Source: G963675935 sp963719005 (GTDB lineage Bacteria; Planctomycetota; Planctomycetia; Pirellulales; Thermoguttaceae). Taken from it: a stretch of DNA of 64,000 nt. How positions within the stretch are numbered: the first letter of the stretch is position 1; the number at the start of each line of letters is the position of its first letter. Location: NCBI GenBank assembly GCA_963719005.1, contig CAVRAR010000002.1, positions 248,001 through 312,000 of the forward strand, written 5' to 3'. Both the position numbers and the translations under genes were made by a program. A model generated the notes under the pieces. That model saw only the letters and a list, made by a program, of their open reading frames with translations. It had not been told where the DNA came from and searched no databases. Below are positions 1 to 9,020 of this stretch, piece after piece.

Positions 1-1
1 C

Positions 2-229
2 GTGATCCTTCCGCCGTCAACCAACGACATGGTCGCGTTGTTCAAGGACACGAGCCTGGTGAGCATCATCGCCGTCGAGGAATTGACCAAAGAGTACCAG
101 ATTCTCGCCAAGTCGAGCTTGAAATACCTGGAGATCGGCTTCGTGACCGCCATGCTGTATCTGGTCATGTCGGTGTCGCTTGGATACCTGTCGCGATACC
201 TGGAACGACGTTGGGGGAAGGGCCGATGA
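2..229 (+). CDS. Amino-acid ABC transporter permease, C-terminal fragment
   Basis: Only the last ~75 residues are in the window; the gene starts upstream, so the first codon shown is not a real start. The fragment carries the end of the HisM/GlnP-type permease domain (an ILPPSTND stretch followed by LFKDTSLVSIIAV, matching the cytoplasmic EAA loop that contacts the ATPase) and a last membrane helix near the C-terminus. Its stop codon overlaps the ATG of the downstream ATPase (ATGA), which implies translational coupling. Family assignment is good; the substrate is not readable, though polar amino acids are usual for this family. Confidence 0.85.
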   Translation: MILPPSTNDMVALFKDTSLVSIIAVEELTKEYQILAKSSLKYLEIGFVTAMLYLVMSVSLGYLSRYLERRWGKGR

Positions 230-981
230 AGGGCGAAATGCAGGTTGTCATCGACCGGGTCACCAAGCGCTTCGGCTCGCGGCTGGTGCTCGACGACGTC
301 AGCCTGACGATCGCCGCGGGCGAGACGGTGGCGTTGATCGGCCCCAGCGGCGCGGGCAAATCGACCCTGCTGCGCTCGATCAACGGGTTGAACACGTTCG
401 ACGCCGGCGAAATCCGCATCGGCTCGCACACGCTGCTGCCGAATCGCAGCCATCACGCTTGCAGCAAGACCCGCGAGGTGCGGCGGATGTTTGGCATGAT
501 CTTTCAGGATTTCCAGTTGTTCCCACACTTGACGGCGCTGGAAAACGTGATGGAAGCCCCACGCTGCGTGCTCGGGCTCGATAAATCGGCCGCCGCAGTG
601 CGCGCCATGCGCTTGTTGGATCGCGTCGGGCTGGCCGACCACGCTGAGGCGTATCCGCAAGAGCTTTCCGGCGGCCAAAAACAGCGGGTGGCAATCGCCC
701 GAGCGATGGCGATGGAGCCGCGCGGACTGCTGTGCGACGAAATCACCAGCGCGCTCGATCCGGAGCTGAAAAGTGAAGTCCTCTCCGTGCTCGAATCGTT
801 GAAGCGCGACGGGCTGACGTTGATTCTCGTCACCCACGAAATGGGCTTCGCCCGCCGCGCCGCCGATCGAATTGTGGTGTTGGCCGATGGGAAGAACATC
901 GAGGACGGCCCGCCCAGCCAAGTGTTGGACGACCCGCAGATGCCGCGAACCCGGCAGTTTCTCAGCCAGATACTGATGTAA
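226..981 (+). CDS. Amino-acid ABC transporter ATP-binding protein (GlnQ/HisP type)
   Basis: A 251-residue ATPase with Walker A GPSGAGKST at about residues 39-47, Q-loop FQDFQLFPH near 93-101, signature LSGGQKQR near 147, Walker B LLCDEITSALD and switch histidine VTHE. Length and motif spacing match GlnQ/HisP. I chose the ATG at 226 because it overlaps the permease stop; a TTG at 211 is an alternative. It energises uptake of an amino acid through the upstream permease at the inner face of the membrane. A periplasmic binding protein is not in the window and presumably lies upstream. Confidence 0.93.
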   Translation: MKGEMQVVIDRVTKRFGSRLVLDDVSLTIAAGETVALIGPSGAGKSTLLRSINGLNTFDAGEIRIGSHTLLPNRSHHACSKTREVRRMFGMIFQDFQLFPHLTALENVMEAPRCVLGLDKSAAAVRAMRLLDRVGLADHAEAYPQELSGGQKQRVAIARAMAMEPRGLLCDEITSALDPELKSEVLSVLESLKRDGLTLILVTHEMGFARRAADRIVVLADGKNIEDGPPSQVLDDPQMPRTRQFLSQILM

Positions 982-1001
982 GAATTGACGAGGACACAAG
1001 T

Positions 1002-1177
1002 GTCGCCTTTCGCTCCGCAAAAGCCGCGTTCTTTCGCGGATAGGTTGTGAAAAAATGGACGCAGTGCTGCTAGCAACTACAACATATGGTGCTGCAAGCT
1101 CTGCTACCAATACAGCCCGCAGCGGGCTATACTGAACAAATGTTCCATTTTTTCACAACCCAGGAGCGAAAGGCGAC
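1002..1177. repeat. Nested inverted-repeat element
   Basis: Two concentric perfect inverted repeats: outer 15-bp arms at 1002-1016 and 1163-1177 (GTCGCCTTTCGCTCC and its complement), inner 17-bp arms at 1043-1059 and 1144-1160 (GGTTGTGAAAAAATGGA and its complement). The central ~85 bp carry no gene. It fills the space between the transporter and the next gene and looks like a small non-autonomous element or a composite of two palindromic repeats. Confidence 0.7.
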
Positions 1178-1219
1178 GTTCCAACAGTTATTGATTCATC
1201 GGTCTCAAGGAGTTCGGCA

Positions 1220-2212
1220 ATGAACGGCAAGATTGCGATTGCGGTCGTGTTGAGTGTTTTCGTCCTCGGCCGCGCGGTCGGCGCGGAAGCGGCGAAGAAG
1301 GAACTGGTCAAAGCCGGCGCCTTCGTCAAAATCTACGACCCCAGCATCGGCGAAGAGGCGAAATGGTACGTCAACGATCATTGTTTCGTGTACGGCAACG
1401 ACGGGCTGTGGCATCTGTTCGGCATCACGCACCGAGAGCCCGCCGATCCGATGCACGAAGTCCACTTTGCCCATGCCACGGCGAAGACGCTGCTTCAGCA
1501 GCAGTGGGATAAGCAGCCGTTCGCCCTGAACGTCGCCGCGAAGTTGTGGAACGAAATCCATCTGTGGGCGCCCCACGTCATCGAGCACAACGGTCTTTAC
1601 TACATGTTCTATTGCGCCGGCGACGAAGACCACACGAAATACAAGATTCATCTGGCAACCTCGAAAGACCTGCGCAAGTGGAGCCGGCGGAAGGAGAATC
1701 CGATGGTCGTCGACGGCTTCGACGCCCGAGACCCGTACGTTACCCGCGTCGGCAACCAATGGGTCATGTACTACACGGCCACCAGCAAACCCGACGGCGG
1801 CAACCACGTCGTCGCCTGCGTCGCCAGCGACGATCTGGTTCATTGGGGGAAGCGGAGGGTCGTCTTCACCGACCCGAGCACGGGCAAATGGGGCGGGCCG
1901 ACGGAGTCCCCCTTCGTCGTGCGACGCGGCGACTCCTGGTATCTGTTCACCGGTCCCCGCGACGGACGCAAGGGCGTCTACAACGGCACCGACGTCTTCC
2001 GCAGCAACGATCCCTTCCATTGGCGCATCGAAGACCGGGTAGGGCACATCGCCTCGCACGCGGCGGAAGTGGTGCGCAATCTGGACGGGAAATGGTACGT
2101 CAGCCGCTGCGGTTGGGGAGAAGGGGGCGTGTACTTGGCCCCGCTGATTTGGAAGGATGGGCTCGACGACAAGCCGACGAACATGCCCGTGCCAATAGTA
2201 ACGAGGCCGTAG
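1220..2212 (+). CDS. Secreted GH43-like five-bladed beta-propeller protein
   Basis: 330 residues with an N-terminal signal peptide (hydrophobic AIAVVLSVFVLG, cleavage probably near VGAEA). The rest shows repeating blade signatures of the GH43/GH32 superfamily: WAPHVIEHNGLYYMFYCAG, then RDPYVTRVGNQWVMYYTA, then TESPFVVRRGDSWYLFTG. These match glycosidases acting on arabinan, xylan or fructan, or their non-catalytic relatives. An early Asp (YVNDHCFVYG) could be catalytic. It is probably exported for polysaccharide breakdown. The substrate is unknown. It stands alone, between the nested repeat and the HEPN gene. Confidence 0.8.
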   Translation: MNGKIAIAVVLSVFVLGRAVGAEAAKKELVKAGAFVKIYDPSIGEEAKWYVNDHCFVYGNDGLWHLFGITHREPADPMHEVHFAHATAKTLLQQQWDKQPFALNVAAKLWNEIHLWAPHVIEHNGLYYMFYCAGDEDHTKYKIHLATSKDLRKWSRRKENPMVVDGFDARDPYVTRVGNQWVMYYTATSKPDGGNHVVACVASDDLVHWGKRRVVFTDPSTGKWGGPTESPFVVRRGDSWYLFTGPRDGRKGVYNGTDVFRSNDPFHWRIEDRVGHIASHAAEVVRNLDGKWYVSRCGWGEGGVYLAPLIWKDGLDDKPTNMPVPIVTRP

Positions 2213-2356
2213 TCGTTTACAGGAGGATGGATGTTTTGGCGTGGCATGAGCGGTTACCGCGCCCCGACGGGGATCTTCGCAGCACGCCTTGCCCTACTGG
2301 CGCCCGAGGGCTAAAATTGCAAATGGTAGCGAGTTAGAAGCCGAGGAACAACCGTT

Positions 2357-2785
2357 GTGAACCGGGCAGATTGGCAGCAAATCGCTGAAGACAAATTGCT
2401 CGCGGCCGGGGCGCTCCTTGCGGCGCATCAATGGCCCTCAGCTTACTACTTGGCCGGATATGCGCTCGAGTGTGGATTGAAATCCTGCATTCTGGCACGC
2501 CTCGGCGTCACTCCGGAGGTTATCTTTGACCAGGGAAATAAAAAGTACTCCGAGAACTGCTGGAGCCATGATATCGGCAAGTTGCTGGAGCTTGCCGATC
2601 TCCAGAATGCCCGGGATTCTGATTCAAAGGCTAATCCTATCTTGGGAAAGAACTGGCTGATCGTCAAAGATTGGAACGAGCAAACTCGTTATAAGATGAA
2701 GATGCCGTTGGAAGCGCAGGAGCTATTCGATGCCATTACCGATCCCCTTAACGGAGTGATGCAATGGATCAGGGCTCACTGGTAA
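2357..2785 (+). CDS. HEPN domain-containing protein
   Basis: 142 residues from a GTG start. The sequence DWQQIAEDKLLAAGALLAA, followed by SAYYLAGYALECGLKSCILA, is the typical HEPN helical core in which small residues pack around a central helix. HEPN proteins are often RNases or partners of MNT nucleotidyltransferases in toxin-antitoxin modules. I do not see a clear RxxxxH catalytic motif, so RNase activity is uncertain. The 3' end overlaps the next gene by 22 bp, so the two are probably co-translated and work together, but that partner is not an MNT protein. Confidence 0.75.
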   Translation: MNRADWQQIAEDKLLAAGALLAAHQWPSAYYLAGYALECGLKSCILARLGVTPEVIFDQGNKKYSENCWSHDIGKLLELADLQNARDSDSKANPILGKNWLIVKDWNEQTRYKMKMPLEAQELFDAITDPLNGVMQWIRAHW

Positions 2786-3414
2786 GAGAGCAAGTTGACG
2801 CGGGAGACGAATTCCTCCGGAAGTTTGACGCCTACGTACCGGTGGTCGTGGCTTTTTGGCTGAAGACAAGCGACGACGGTCGATGGGCCCTCTATGTTGC
2901 CTCCGAGCGATTCAGCAACAGTAACTACGATGTTGCGTATGGCGAGGTGCTTCGGATTGCGGGAGAAATGCAGAATCCAGACTTTGACCCGTTTCAGGTC
3001 AGGCTCCTTCGGATGGGTACGCCACTGGTAAATGCAGCATTGGCCGCCTACGAAGGCCGCCCACCCAAAATTCCGTTCAGAATCCGCGTGGAACAGTTCG
3101 GCGGAATTGCCGCCGAAGAAGTCTATTTTGTTAAAGGGCCTACGGGAGTATGTACCATGTCAACCGGACGCGATGCGCTCAACCAGATCATCGATAAGGA
3201 AGCTGAATTCTTTCAGGAGCACGGTGCTGCTCCTCGCAAAATGAAATTGCCGGTTCTCATGGCTTATGATCTTGCAAAGTGCGGGCGGGAAGAGCTCGGG
3301 GAACTAGCCGGCAGAATTTTTAAGGACGGTATCGACGTTCTTGAGAAAGAAGGTTTTCACGGTATGCGCGTGGAGATCATGCGGAGTCGAGAAGCCCAAC
3401 TTCAGTTTGAATAG
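2764..3414 (+). CDS. Hypothetical protein overlapping the HEPN gene
   Basis: 216 residues, no signal peptide or membrane segment. I do not recognise the family. The sequence is mixed alpha/beta with a conserved-looking middle (RIRVEQFGGIAAEEVYFVKG) and an acidic C-terminal helix ending in LQFE. Its start lies inside the HEPN gene (22-bp overlap), which strongly suggests a two-gene unit. It could be the partner of a HEPN toxin or sensor, but nothing in the sequence shows a catalytic motif. Confidence 0.6.
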   Translation: MDQGSLVREQVDAGDEFLRKFDAYVPVVVAFWLKTSDDGRWALYVASERFSNSNYDVAYGEVLRIAGEMQNPDFDPFQVRLLRMGTPLVNAALAAYEGRPPKIPFRIRVEQFGGIAAEEVYFVKGPTGVCTMSTGRDALNQIIDKEAEFFQEHGAAPRKMKLPVLMAYDLAKCGREELGELAGRIFKDGIDVLEKEGFHGMRVEIMRSREAQLQFE

Positions 3415-3453
3415 GTTGGGGGCATCACATTGTTCCCCTTTCATCCGCATAAG

Positions 3454-4800
3454 ATGAGCTGGTCTCCCAATTCCTGGCAAACAAAACCGCTGGCGCAGGG
3501 CGTCGAGTATCCCGATCGCGCTTTGCTGCGGCAGACGCTGGCCGAGTTGGCCGAATTGCCGCCGCTGGTGACAAGTTGGGAAGTCGAGTCGCTCAAGTCG
3601 CAACTGGCCGAGGCGCAGCAGGGCCGGCGATTCCTGCTGCAAGGCGGCGACTGCGGCGAACGATTCGACGATTGCCGGCCGGAGACAATCGCCGGCAAGC
3701 TGAAGATCCTGCTGAAGATGAGCCTGATCCTCGTCTTCGGGCGAAATCAGCGGGTGATTCGCGTGGGGCGATTCGCCGGGCAGTATGCCAAGCCCCGCTC
3801 CGCCGCCAGCGAAACCCGCGACGGCGTGACGTTGCCCAGCTATCGAGGCGATCTGGTGAATCGCCCTGCATTCACCGCCGAAGCCCGCAGGCCCGACCCG
3901 CGGCTGCTGCTGCGCGGCTACGAACACGCGGCGATGACGTTGAACTACATTCGCGGCCTGGTCGACGGCGGCTTCGCCGATTTGCGCCACCCCGAGCTGT
4001 GGGACATCGACTTCGTGCAACACGCCGCGCAGTCGCGCGACTACCTGGCGATCGTCGAATCGGTCGGCAATGCCATCCGCTTCATGGAGACGGTGGCGGG
4101 CACGTCGTTGGGCGAACTGAACCGCGTCGAGTTCTTCGCCAGCCACGAAGGGCTGCACCTCGACTACGAGCAGGCGCAAACCCGGCAGGCCCCGGCAGGC
4201 GGCAAGTGGTACAACCTCACCACGCATTTCCCTTGGCTCGGCGATCGCACCCGGGCGGCGGACGGGGCCCACGTCGAATACTTCCGCGGCATCGCCAATC
4301 CGATCGGGCTGAAGGTCGGCCCCACGCTGACGCCCGAGCAACTGACCGATCTGGTCGACATTCTGAATCCCGACAACGAGCCGGGCCGGCTGACGTTGAT
4401 CCATCGCTTCGGCGTCGGCCGGATCGAAGAGTGCTTGCCGCCGTTGGTCGAAGCGGTGCGGCGTCGCGGGCAAACGGTGCTCTGGTGTTGCGACCCGATG
4501 CACGGCAACACGCTGACGACGCAAAGCGGCGTGAAGACCCGCGACTTCGACGATATTCTCGGCGAGTTGAGCGCGGCGTTCGAGATTCACCGGCGGCTGG
4601 GCTCGTTGCTCGGCGGAGTGCATTTCGAGTTGACCGGCGAGGACGTCACCGAGTGCATCGGCGGCGCCCGCGGGCTGAGCGAATCGGACCTGGGCCGGGC
4701 CTATCGCAGCGACGTGGACCCGCGTCTGAACTACGAGCAGGCGTTGGAAATGGCGTTGTTGATTGCGAAGCCGACAGTGAAGTATAATGGACGAAAGTGA
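3454..4800 (+). CDS. 3-deoxy-7-phosphoheptulonate synthase, class II
   Basis: 448 residues. It condenses phosphoenolpyruvate with erythrose 4-phosphate, the first step of the shikimate pathway. The class II (plant-type AroAII) signature is clear: MSWSPNSW at the N-terminus, LLQGGDCGERF, CCDPMHGNT, and LGGVHFELTGEDVTEC near the C-terminus, with the metal-binding Cys, His, Glu and Asp in place. I chose the ATG at 3454 because family members start with MSWSP; a TTG at 3430 would add eight residues. No other aromatic biosynthesis genes adjoin it. Confidence 0.93.
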   Translation: MSWSPNSWQTKPLAQGVEYPDRALLRQTLAELAELPPLVTSWEVESLKSQLAEAQQGRRFLLQGGDCGERFDDCRPETIAGKLKILLKMSLILVFGRNQRVIRVGRFAGQYAKPRSAASETRDGVTLPSYRGDLVNRPAFTAEARRPDPRLLLRGYEHAAMTLNYIRGLVDGGFADLRHPELWDIDFVQHAAQSRDYLAIVESVGNAIRFMETVAGTSLGELNRVEFFASHEGLHLDYEQAQTRQAPAGGKWYNLTTHFPWLGDRTRAADGAHVEYFRGIANPIGLKVGPTLTPEQLTDLVDILNPDNEPGRLTLIHRFGVGRIEECLPPLVEAVRRRGQTVLWCCDPMHGNTLTTQSGVKTRDFDDILGELSAAFEIHRRLGSLLGGVHFELTGEDVTECIGGARGLSESDLGRAYRSDVDPRLNYEQALEMALLIAKPTVKYNGRK

Positions 4801-4818
4801 AGCAATATCGTGTCGGTG

Positions 4819-4903
4819 AAACGCCCCGCGACTGGGGTCGCGGGGGGAATCGCGGTATTTCTCGCCCCCCACTGTCCCCCGCGACCGCAGTCGCGGGGCG
4901 TTT
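4819..4903. repeat. Palindromic repeat, 28-bp arms
   Basis: Arms at 4819-4846 and 4876-4903 are inverted copies of a sequence built on CGCCCCGCGACTGCGGTCGC with one mismatch, separated by 29 bp. A single arm of the same repeat recurs at 12464-12490, upstream of bioF, so it is a dispersed family. It lies between convincing stop and start codons and may also act as an RNA hairpin terminator for the DAHP synthase gene. Confidence 0.75.
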
Positions 4904-4943
4904 GGCTTTCTTGCAACATGACTCTTGCAATATGACTCTCCCG

Positions 4944-6261
4944 ATGGCACGTAAACTCCTTGCGCTACTGTTCGCCGTGTGTGTGCTTGTCGCCGGCGCG
5001 TTGGCGGCGCGGGCCGACAATTGGCCGCAGTGGCGCGGTCCGGACGGCGACGGCACGTGCCGCGAAACCGATCTGCCCATCGTTTGGAACGAGTCGCTGC
5101 GCATCCGTTGGAAAACTCCGCTGCCCGAGTGGGGCAACAACACGCCCGCCGTCTGGGAAGACAGCATTTTCCTCACCGCGCACGTCAACAACGATAAGCT
5201 CCTGCTGTTGAAGATCGACAAGAAGACGGGCCACGATCGAATGGACCCGCCAGGTCGGCGCGGGGGCCTGCCCGCATCAACCGCTGCAAGGCAAATCGGG
5301 CGACAAGCGGCGGCATCAGTTCTTCGAGCCGTCGCACAACTTCGCCAGCCCTTCGCCGCTGACCGACGGCCGCCGCGTCGTCGTGCATTTCGGCAACGGC
5401 GATCTGGCGGCCTACGATTTCGACGGCAACCGGCTCTGGCATCACAATCTGCAGAAGGAATACGGCGACTATACGGTCTGGTGGGGCCACGCCAACAGCC
5501 CCGTGCTCTGCGGCGATCTCGTGATCTCGATCTGCATTCAAGACTCGTGCGCCGACCTGCCGGGCAAGCCCTCGCCGAGCTACGTGGTCGCCCATGACGT
5601 TCGCAACGGCAACGAACGTTGGAAGATGATGCGGATGACGTCGGCCATGCACGAAAGCTGCGATTCGTACACGACGCCGATCCTCTGGCACAACGGCGAC
5701 CGGCTCGAGCTGGTCGTGCTGGGCGGGCTGATGCTCGACGCCTACGAGCCGGCCACCGGCAAGGTCTGCTGGCAGTTGCCCGGCCTGATCGGCGATCGCA
5801 CGATCACCGGCCCGGTGGCGGGCAATGGGATGATCTTCGCAACGCAAGGGATGCGGCAGCCGATGTTGGCGGTTCGGCCGCGCGGCGATGGTCGGCGGAC
5901 GCGCGAGGACGTGGTTTGGCATTTCGGCCAGGGCACGCCCGACTGCTCCACACCGGTGGTCTCGGGCAGGTCGCTGTTCTTTGTCACCAACGACGGAATC
6001 GCCCGCTGCCTCGACAGCAACAACGGCCGACTGCAATGGAAAGAGCGGCTCAAGGGCGAATATCGGGCCTCGCCGGTGGCCGCCGACGGACGCATCTACT
6101 TCCTCAACACCAAGGGGCTTACGACCGTGATGGCCGCCTCGCCCCGGCTGAACCGGCTGGCCGAGAACCAGTTGGACGCCGACACGCTGGCGTCGCTGGC
6201 AATCTCCGACGGGTGGATTTACATCCGCGCGAGGAAGACGCTTTACTGCATTGGGAAATAG
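4944..6261 (+). CDS. Secreted PQQ-like beta-propeller repeat protein (one frameshift)
   Basis: A signal peptide (LLALLFAVCVLVAGALAARA) is followed by DNWPQWRGPDGDGTCRETDL, the standard opening of planctomycete outer-membrane-biogenesis-like PQQ/WD40 propeller proteins. Later blades show FGNGDLAAYDFDGNRLW and VSGRSLFFVTNDGIARCL. The reading frame changes at about 5231: an extra C in GGCCACG moves the frame, and the protein continues in the next frame to 6261. Both halves align to one protein, so I give one CDS of about 440 residues. Nothing else looks decayed, so a sequencing indel is likeliest. ATG at 4932 is an alternative start. Confidence 0.8.
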
Positions 6262-6368
6262 GTGCGGAAGACCCCTCTCCCAAAGGGAGAGGGGAGCAAC
6301 CCCGGGCAACTTCCGTCGGCGGCGATTTGTCGGTAGAATGGATATATCCTCACGATGGGAGTGCAATA

Positions 6369-6644
6369 ATGACATCGGTGCGACAAATGTGGCGGGCAGG
6401 ACGAATCTCTGTTCTTGCTTTGATCGGATGGCTGACCATCTACGGCGCCGCCTCGGCTCAACCGCCGGCCAAGCCAATACAAGGCCAGGCCATCAACAGC
6501 GAAGTCTACGTGCTGGCGTATTTCCTCGTGATTTTCGGGATCGCATTGGGAATGCTGTTTGTCTGCCGATCGAGCAACCGCCGCGAGCGCGCCAGGCCCG
6601 AACAGTACGAGTCGAAAGGCCTCAAGGGGGAAGAAGAGGAATAG
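6369..6644 (+). CDS. Small single-pass membrane protein
   Basis: 91 residues: a signal-like hydrophobic N-terminus (SVLALIGWLTIYGAASA), a short Pro-rich linker, a second hydrophobic segment (VLAYFLVIFGIALGMLFV) and a charged, Glu-rich cytoplasmic tail. The family is unknown to me, but this layout (secreted linker, one anchor, basic-acidic tail) is common in planctomycete small proteins. It follows the PQQ protein by about 100 bp on the same strand. Confidence 0.6.
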   Translation: MTSVRQMWRAGRISVLALIGWLTIYGAASAQPPAKPIQGQAINSEVYVLAYFLVIFGIALGMLFVCRSSNRRERARPEQYESKGLKGEEEE

Positions 6645-6661
6645 ACCAAATGTCTTGAGCG

Positions 6662-6731
6662 GGTGGGGCAGACATTCTTGTCTGCCTGGAGGAAAAGAGC
6701 ATGCTTGGCAGACGAGAATGTCTGTCCCACC
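6662..6731. repeat. Dispersed inverted repeat (GGCAGACATTCT type)
   Basis: 25-bp arms at 6662-6686 and 6707-6731, each built on GGGCAGACATTCTTGTCTGCC, are imperfect inverted copies around a 20-bp loop. The arms are themselves partly palindromic. It sits just after the membrane-protein stop codon and could serve as a bidirectional terminator. Confidence 0.7.
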
Positions 6732-6769
6732 GAACACACTGTTCTCGCCTATCCCCTGTGAATTGAATT

Positions 6770-7357
6770 ATGGCAAGCAAACGAATCCTGATGCTGGTCG
6801 GCGACTTCGTCGAGGACTACGAGGCGATGGTCCCGTTCCAGATGCTTCTGATGGTCGGACATCGCGTCAACGCGGTCTGTCCCGACAAGCGGGCGGGCCA
6901 GACGGTTCGCACGGCCATCCACGACTTCGAGGGCGACCAGACCTACAGCGAGAAGCCGGGCCACAACTTCGCGCTGACCGCCGACTTCGACGCCGTCGAT
7001 CCGGCCGAGTACGATGCCCTGCTGATTCCCGGCGGCAGGGCGCCGGAGTATCTGCGGCTGAACGACCGCGTGCTGCAAATCGTGCGGCATTTCGCGCTGA
7101 CGGGCAAGCCGATCGCGTCGCTTTGTCACGGCCCGCAAATCTTGGCCGCCGCCGGAGTGATCGACGGCAAGTGTTGCATGGCGTATCCGGCGGTGAAGCC
7201 CGAGGTGGTTCGGGCGGGCGGGCGCTGGATCGAGGCGAACGCAACCTACACGAACGCCGTGGCCGACGGCCCGCTGGTCACGGCCGCTGCCTGGCCGGCG
7301 CACCCCGAATGGATTCGGAAGTTTCTGGAAGTGCTGGGGACGCGGATCGACCCGTAA
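6770..7357 (+). CDS. DJ-1/PfpI family protein
   Basis: 195 residues of the class I glutamine amidotransferase-like fold. The nucleophile elbow is SLCHGP with the Cys in the expected place, preceded by the strand LIPGGRAPEYL that supplies the family's conserved Glu/Gly region. The N-terminus (RILMLVGDFVEDYEAMVPF) is typical of the PfpI subgroup. Such proteins act as glyoxalases, deglycases or cysteine peptidases; the sequence does not say which. It stands alone between two repeats. Confidence 0.88.
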   Translation: MASKRILMLVGDFVEDYEAMVPFQMLLMVGHRVNAVCPDKRAGQTVRTAIHDFEGDQTYSEKPGHNFALTADFDAVDPAEYDALLIPGGRAPEYLRLNDRVLQIVRHFALTGKPIASLCHGPQILAAAGVIDGKCCMAYPAVKPEVVRAGGRWIEANATYTNAVADGPLVTAAAWPAHPEWIRKFLEVLGTRIDP

Positions 7358-7389
7358 GCGGCCGTAACGGAATAACTTGCGCATTTAAT

Positions 7390-7447
7390 CGTAGGGCGGA
7401 CTTTAGTCCGCCTAGCAAATACGGGGCGGATTGAAATCCGCCCTACG
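7390..7447. repeat. Dispersed inverted repeat (GTAGGGCGGA type)
   Basis: 23-bp arms at 7390-7412 and 7425-7447 (CGTAGGGCGGACTTTAGTCC and the mirror arm) pair with three mismatches. It lies downstream of the PfpI gene and may form a terminator hairpin. Confidence 0.7.
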
Positions 7448-7576
7448 ACGATTGGTCAATCGATTCTGTTGCGGCGTCTAAGCGTTGCCCCGCCGCATGG
7501 TGGGCCTCTTGCACAGCGGGAAATAGCGTGCAAGAATACTATGTCTCGGCGGAATGTTTGAAAGGACCAATCGCTC

Positions 7577-7864
7577 ATGAAAGTCGTGCCCATCGGGGCC
7601 AACGTGGTTGTCAAGCGGCTGGCGGCCGAGGAGAAGACGGCCGGCGGCATCGTATTGCCCGACGCCGCTCGGGAGAAGCCTCGGCAGGGCCGCGTGTTGT
7701 CGGTCGGCGACGGCCGCCTGCTTCCCGACGGAAGCCGCGTCCGCCATCAGGTCCAAGAGGGGGACCGCGTGCTCTTCAACAGCTATGCCGGCGCCGAAGT
7801 CGATGTCAACGGCGAAGAACTCCTGATCATGAGCGAGGACGAAATACTGGCTGTCGTATCGTAA
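7577..7864 (+). CDS. groS: Co-chaperonin GroES (orphan copy)
   Basis: 95 residues of the Cpn10 fold: MKVVPIGANVVVKRLAAEEK, then TAGGIVLPDAA (the mobile loop), then KPRQGRVLSVG and ending in EDEILAVVS. GroES forms the heptameric lid of GroEL. No groEL follows; the next gene is a secreted repeat protein only 12 bp downstream. Planctomycetes often hold several chaperonin copies, so this may be a secondary one. An AAAGGA ribosome site precedes the ATG. Confidence 0.93.
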   Translation: MKVVPIGANVVVKRLAAEEKTAGGIVLPDAAREKPRQGRVLSVGDGRLLPDGSRVRHQVQEGDRVLFNSYAGAEVDVNGEELLIMSEDEILAVVS

Positions 7865-7876
7865 AGGAGATTGAAA

Positions 7877-8992
7877 ATGGCTCGGCGATTTTTCATGTGC
7901 GGTAGCATGCTGGTTCTTCTGTTGACGGGCGTCGCTCTTGCGGCCGACAAGCCGGTTTCGACCGCCGACGGCTATTCCAAATCGACGGATCGCGCGATCG
8001 ATTTTCTGCGCAACGCGCAGGGGTCGGACGGCTCCTTCGCGGCTCATGCCGGGCCCGGGGTGACGGCGGTGGTCACGGCCGCGATTTTGCGCAACGGCCG
8101 CTCACCCGACGATCCGCTGGTGGCCAAGAGCCTGAAGTATCTGGAAGGCTTCGTGCAGCCCGACGGCGCGGTCTCGCTGAAAAACAGCATGTACCGCAAC
8201 TACGAAACGTCGCTGGCTCTGATGTGCTTTGTCGAAGCGAATCGCGGCGGACGCTACAATAAGCTCATCAAGAATGCCGAAAAGTTTCTCAAAGCGAATC
8301 AATGGACCGAGGCGCAAGGGCAGGACAAGTCGAACCCCGAGTATGGCGGCGCCGGCTACGGCAAGCACAAGCGCCCCGACCTGTCGAACACGCAGTTTCT
8401 GGTCGATGCCTTGAAGGCGGCGGGCGCGGGGCCGAACGACGAGGCCATGAAAAAGGCCCTGATCTTCGTCTCCCGTTGCCAAAACCTGGAGAGCGCCGAC
8501 AACACGCTGCCTTTCCCGGCGAAGAACCCCGACGGCGGCTTCTACTACACGCCCGCCGCGGGTGGCGTCAGCGAGGCCGGAAAAACCCCCAACGGCGGAC
8601 TGCGCAGCTACGGCTCGATGACCTACGCCGGCCTGAAGAGCATGATCTACGCCGGCGTCGGGCCCGACGATCCGCGGGTCAAGGCCGCGACCAAGTGGAT
8701 CCAGATGCACTACGATCTGACGACCAACCCCGGCATGGGCAGTTCCGGCCTGTATTATTACTACCAGACGGCGGCCAAGTCGCTCGACGCCGCCGGCATC
8801 AAGGAATTGACCGACGCCGACGGCAAGAAGCACGACTGGCGCCGCGAGTTGACGGCCGAGTTGGTCAAACGCCAGCGTCCCGACGGCTCGTGGATCAACA
8901 GCGACAAGCGTTGGATGGAGGGCGAGCCCGCCCTGGTGACCGGCTACGCCCTGCTGGCGCTTTCCTACTGCAAACCGGGAGAGAAGAAGTAA
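7877..8992 (+). CDS. Secreted prenyltransferase/squalene-oxidase repeat protein
   Basis: 371 residues with a signal peptide (FFMCGSMLVLLLTGVALA). The body is an alpha-alpha barrel of repeats with the QW-like signature, e.g. AIDFLRNAQGSDGSFAAHAG, LVKRQRPDGSWINSD and FVSRCQNLESAD. This matches the terpene cyclase/prenyltransferase repeat family, but the DxDD or zinc motifs of true cyclases are not visible, so it is probably a non-enzymatic exported relative. The AAGGAG site at 7863-7868 supports the ATG at 7877 over an in-frame TTG at 7871. It may be co-transcribed with groS. Confidence 0.82.
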   Translation: MARRFFMCGSMLVLLLTGVALAADKPVSTADGYSKSTDRAIDFLRNAQGSDGSFAAHAGPGVTAVVTAAILRNGRSPDDPLVAKSLKYLEGFVQPDGAVSLKNSMYRNYETSLALMCFVEANRGGRYNKLIKNAEKFLKANQWTEAQGQDKSNPEYGGAGYGKHKRPDLSNTQFLVDALKAAGAGPNDEAMKKALIFVSRCQNLESADNTLPFPAKNPDGGFYYTPAAGGVSEAGKTPNGGLRSYGSMTYAGLKSMIYAGVGPDDPRVKAATKWIQMHYDLTTNPGMGSSGLYYYYQTAAKSLDAAGIKELTDADGKKHDWRRELTAELVKRQRPDGSWINSDKRWMEGEPALVTGYALLALSYCKPGEKK

Positions 8993-9020
8993 AGACGGCC
9001 CATGCGTTGGAGAAAGCACC

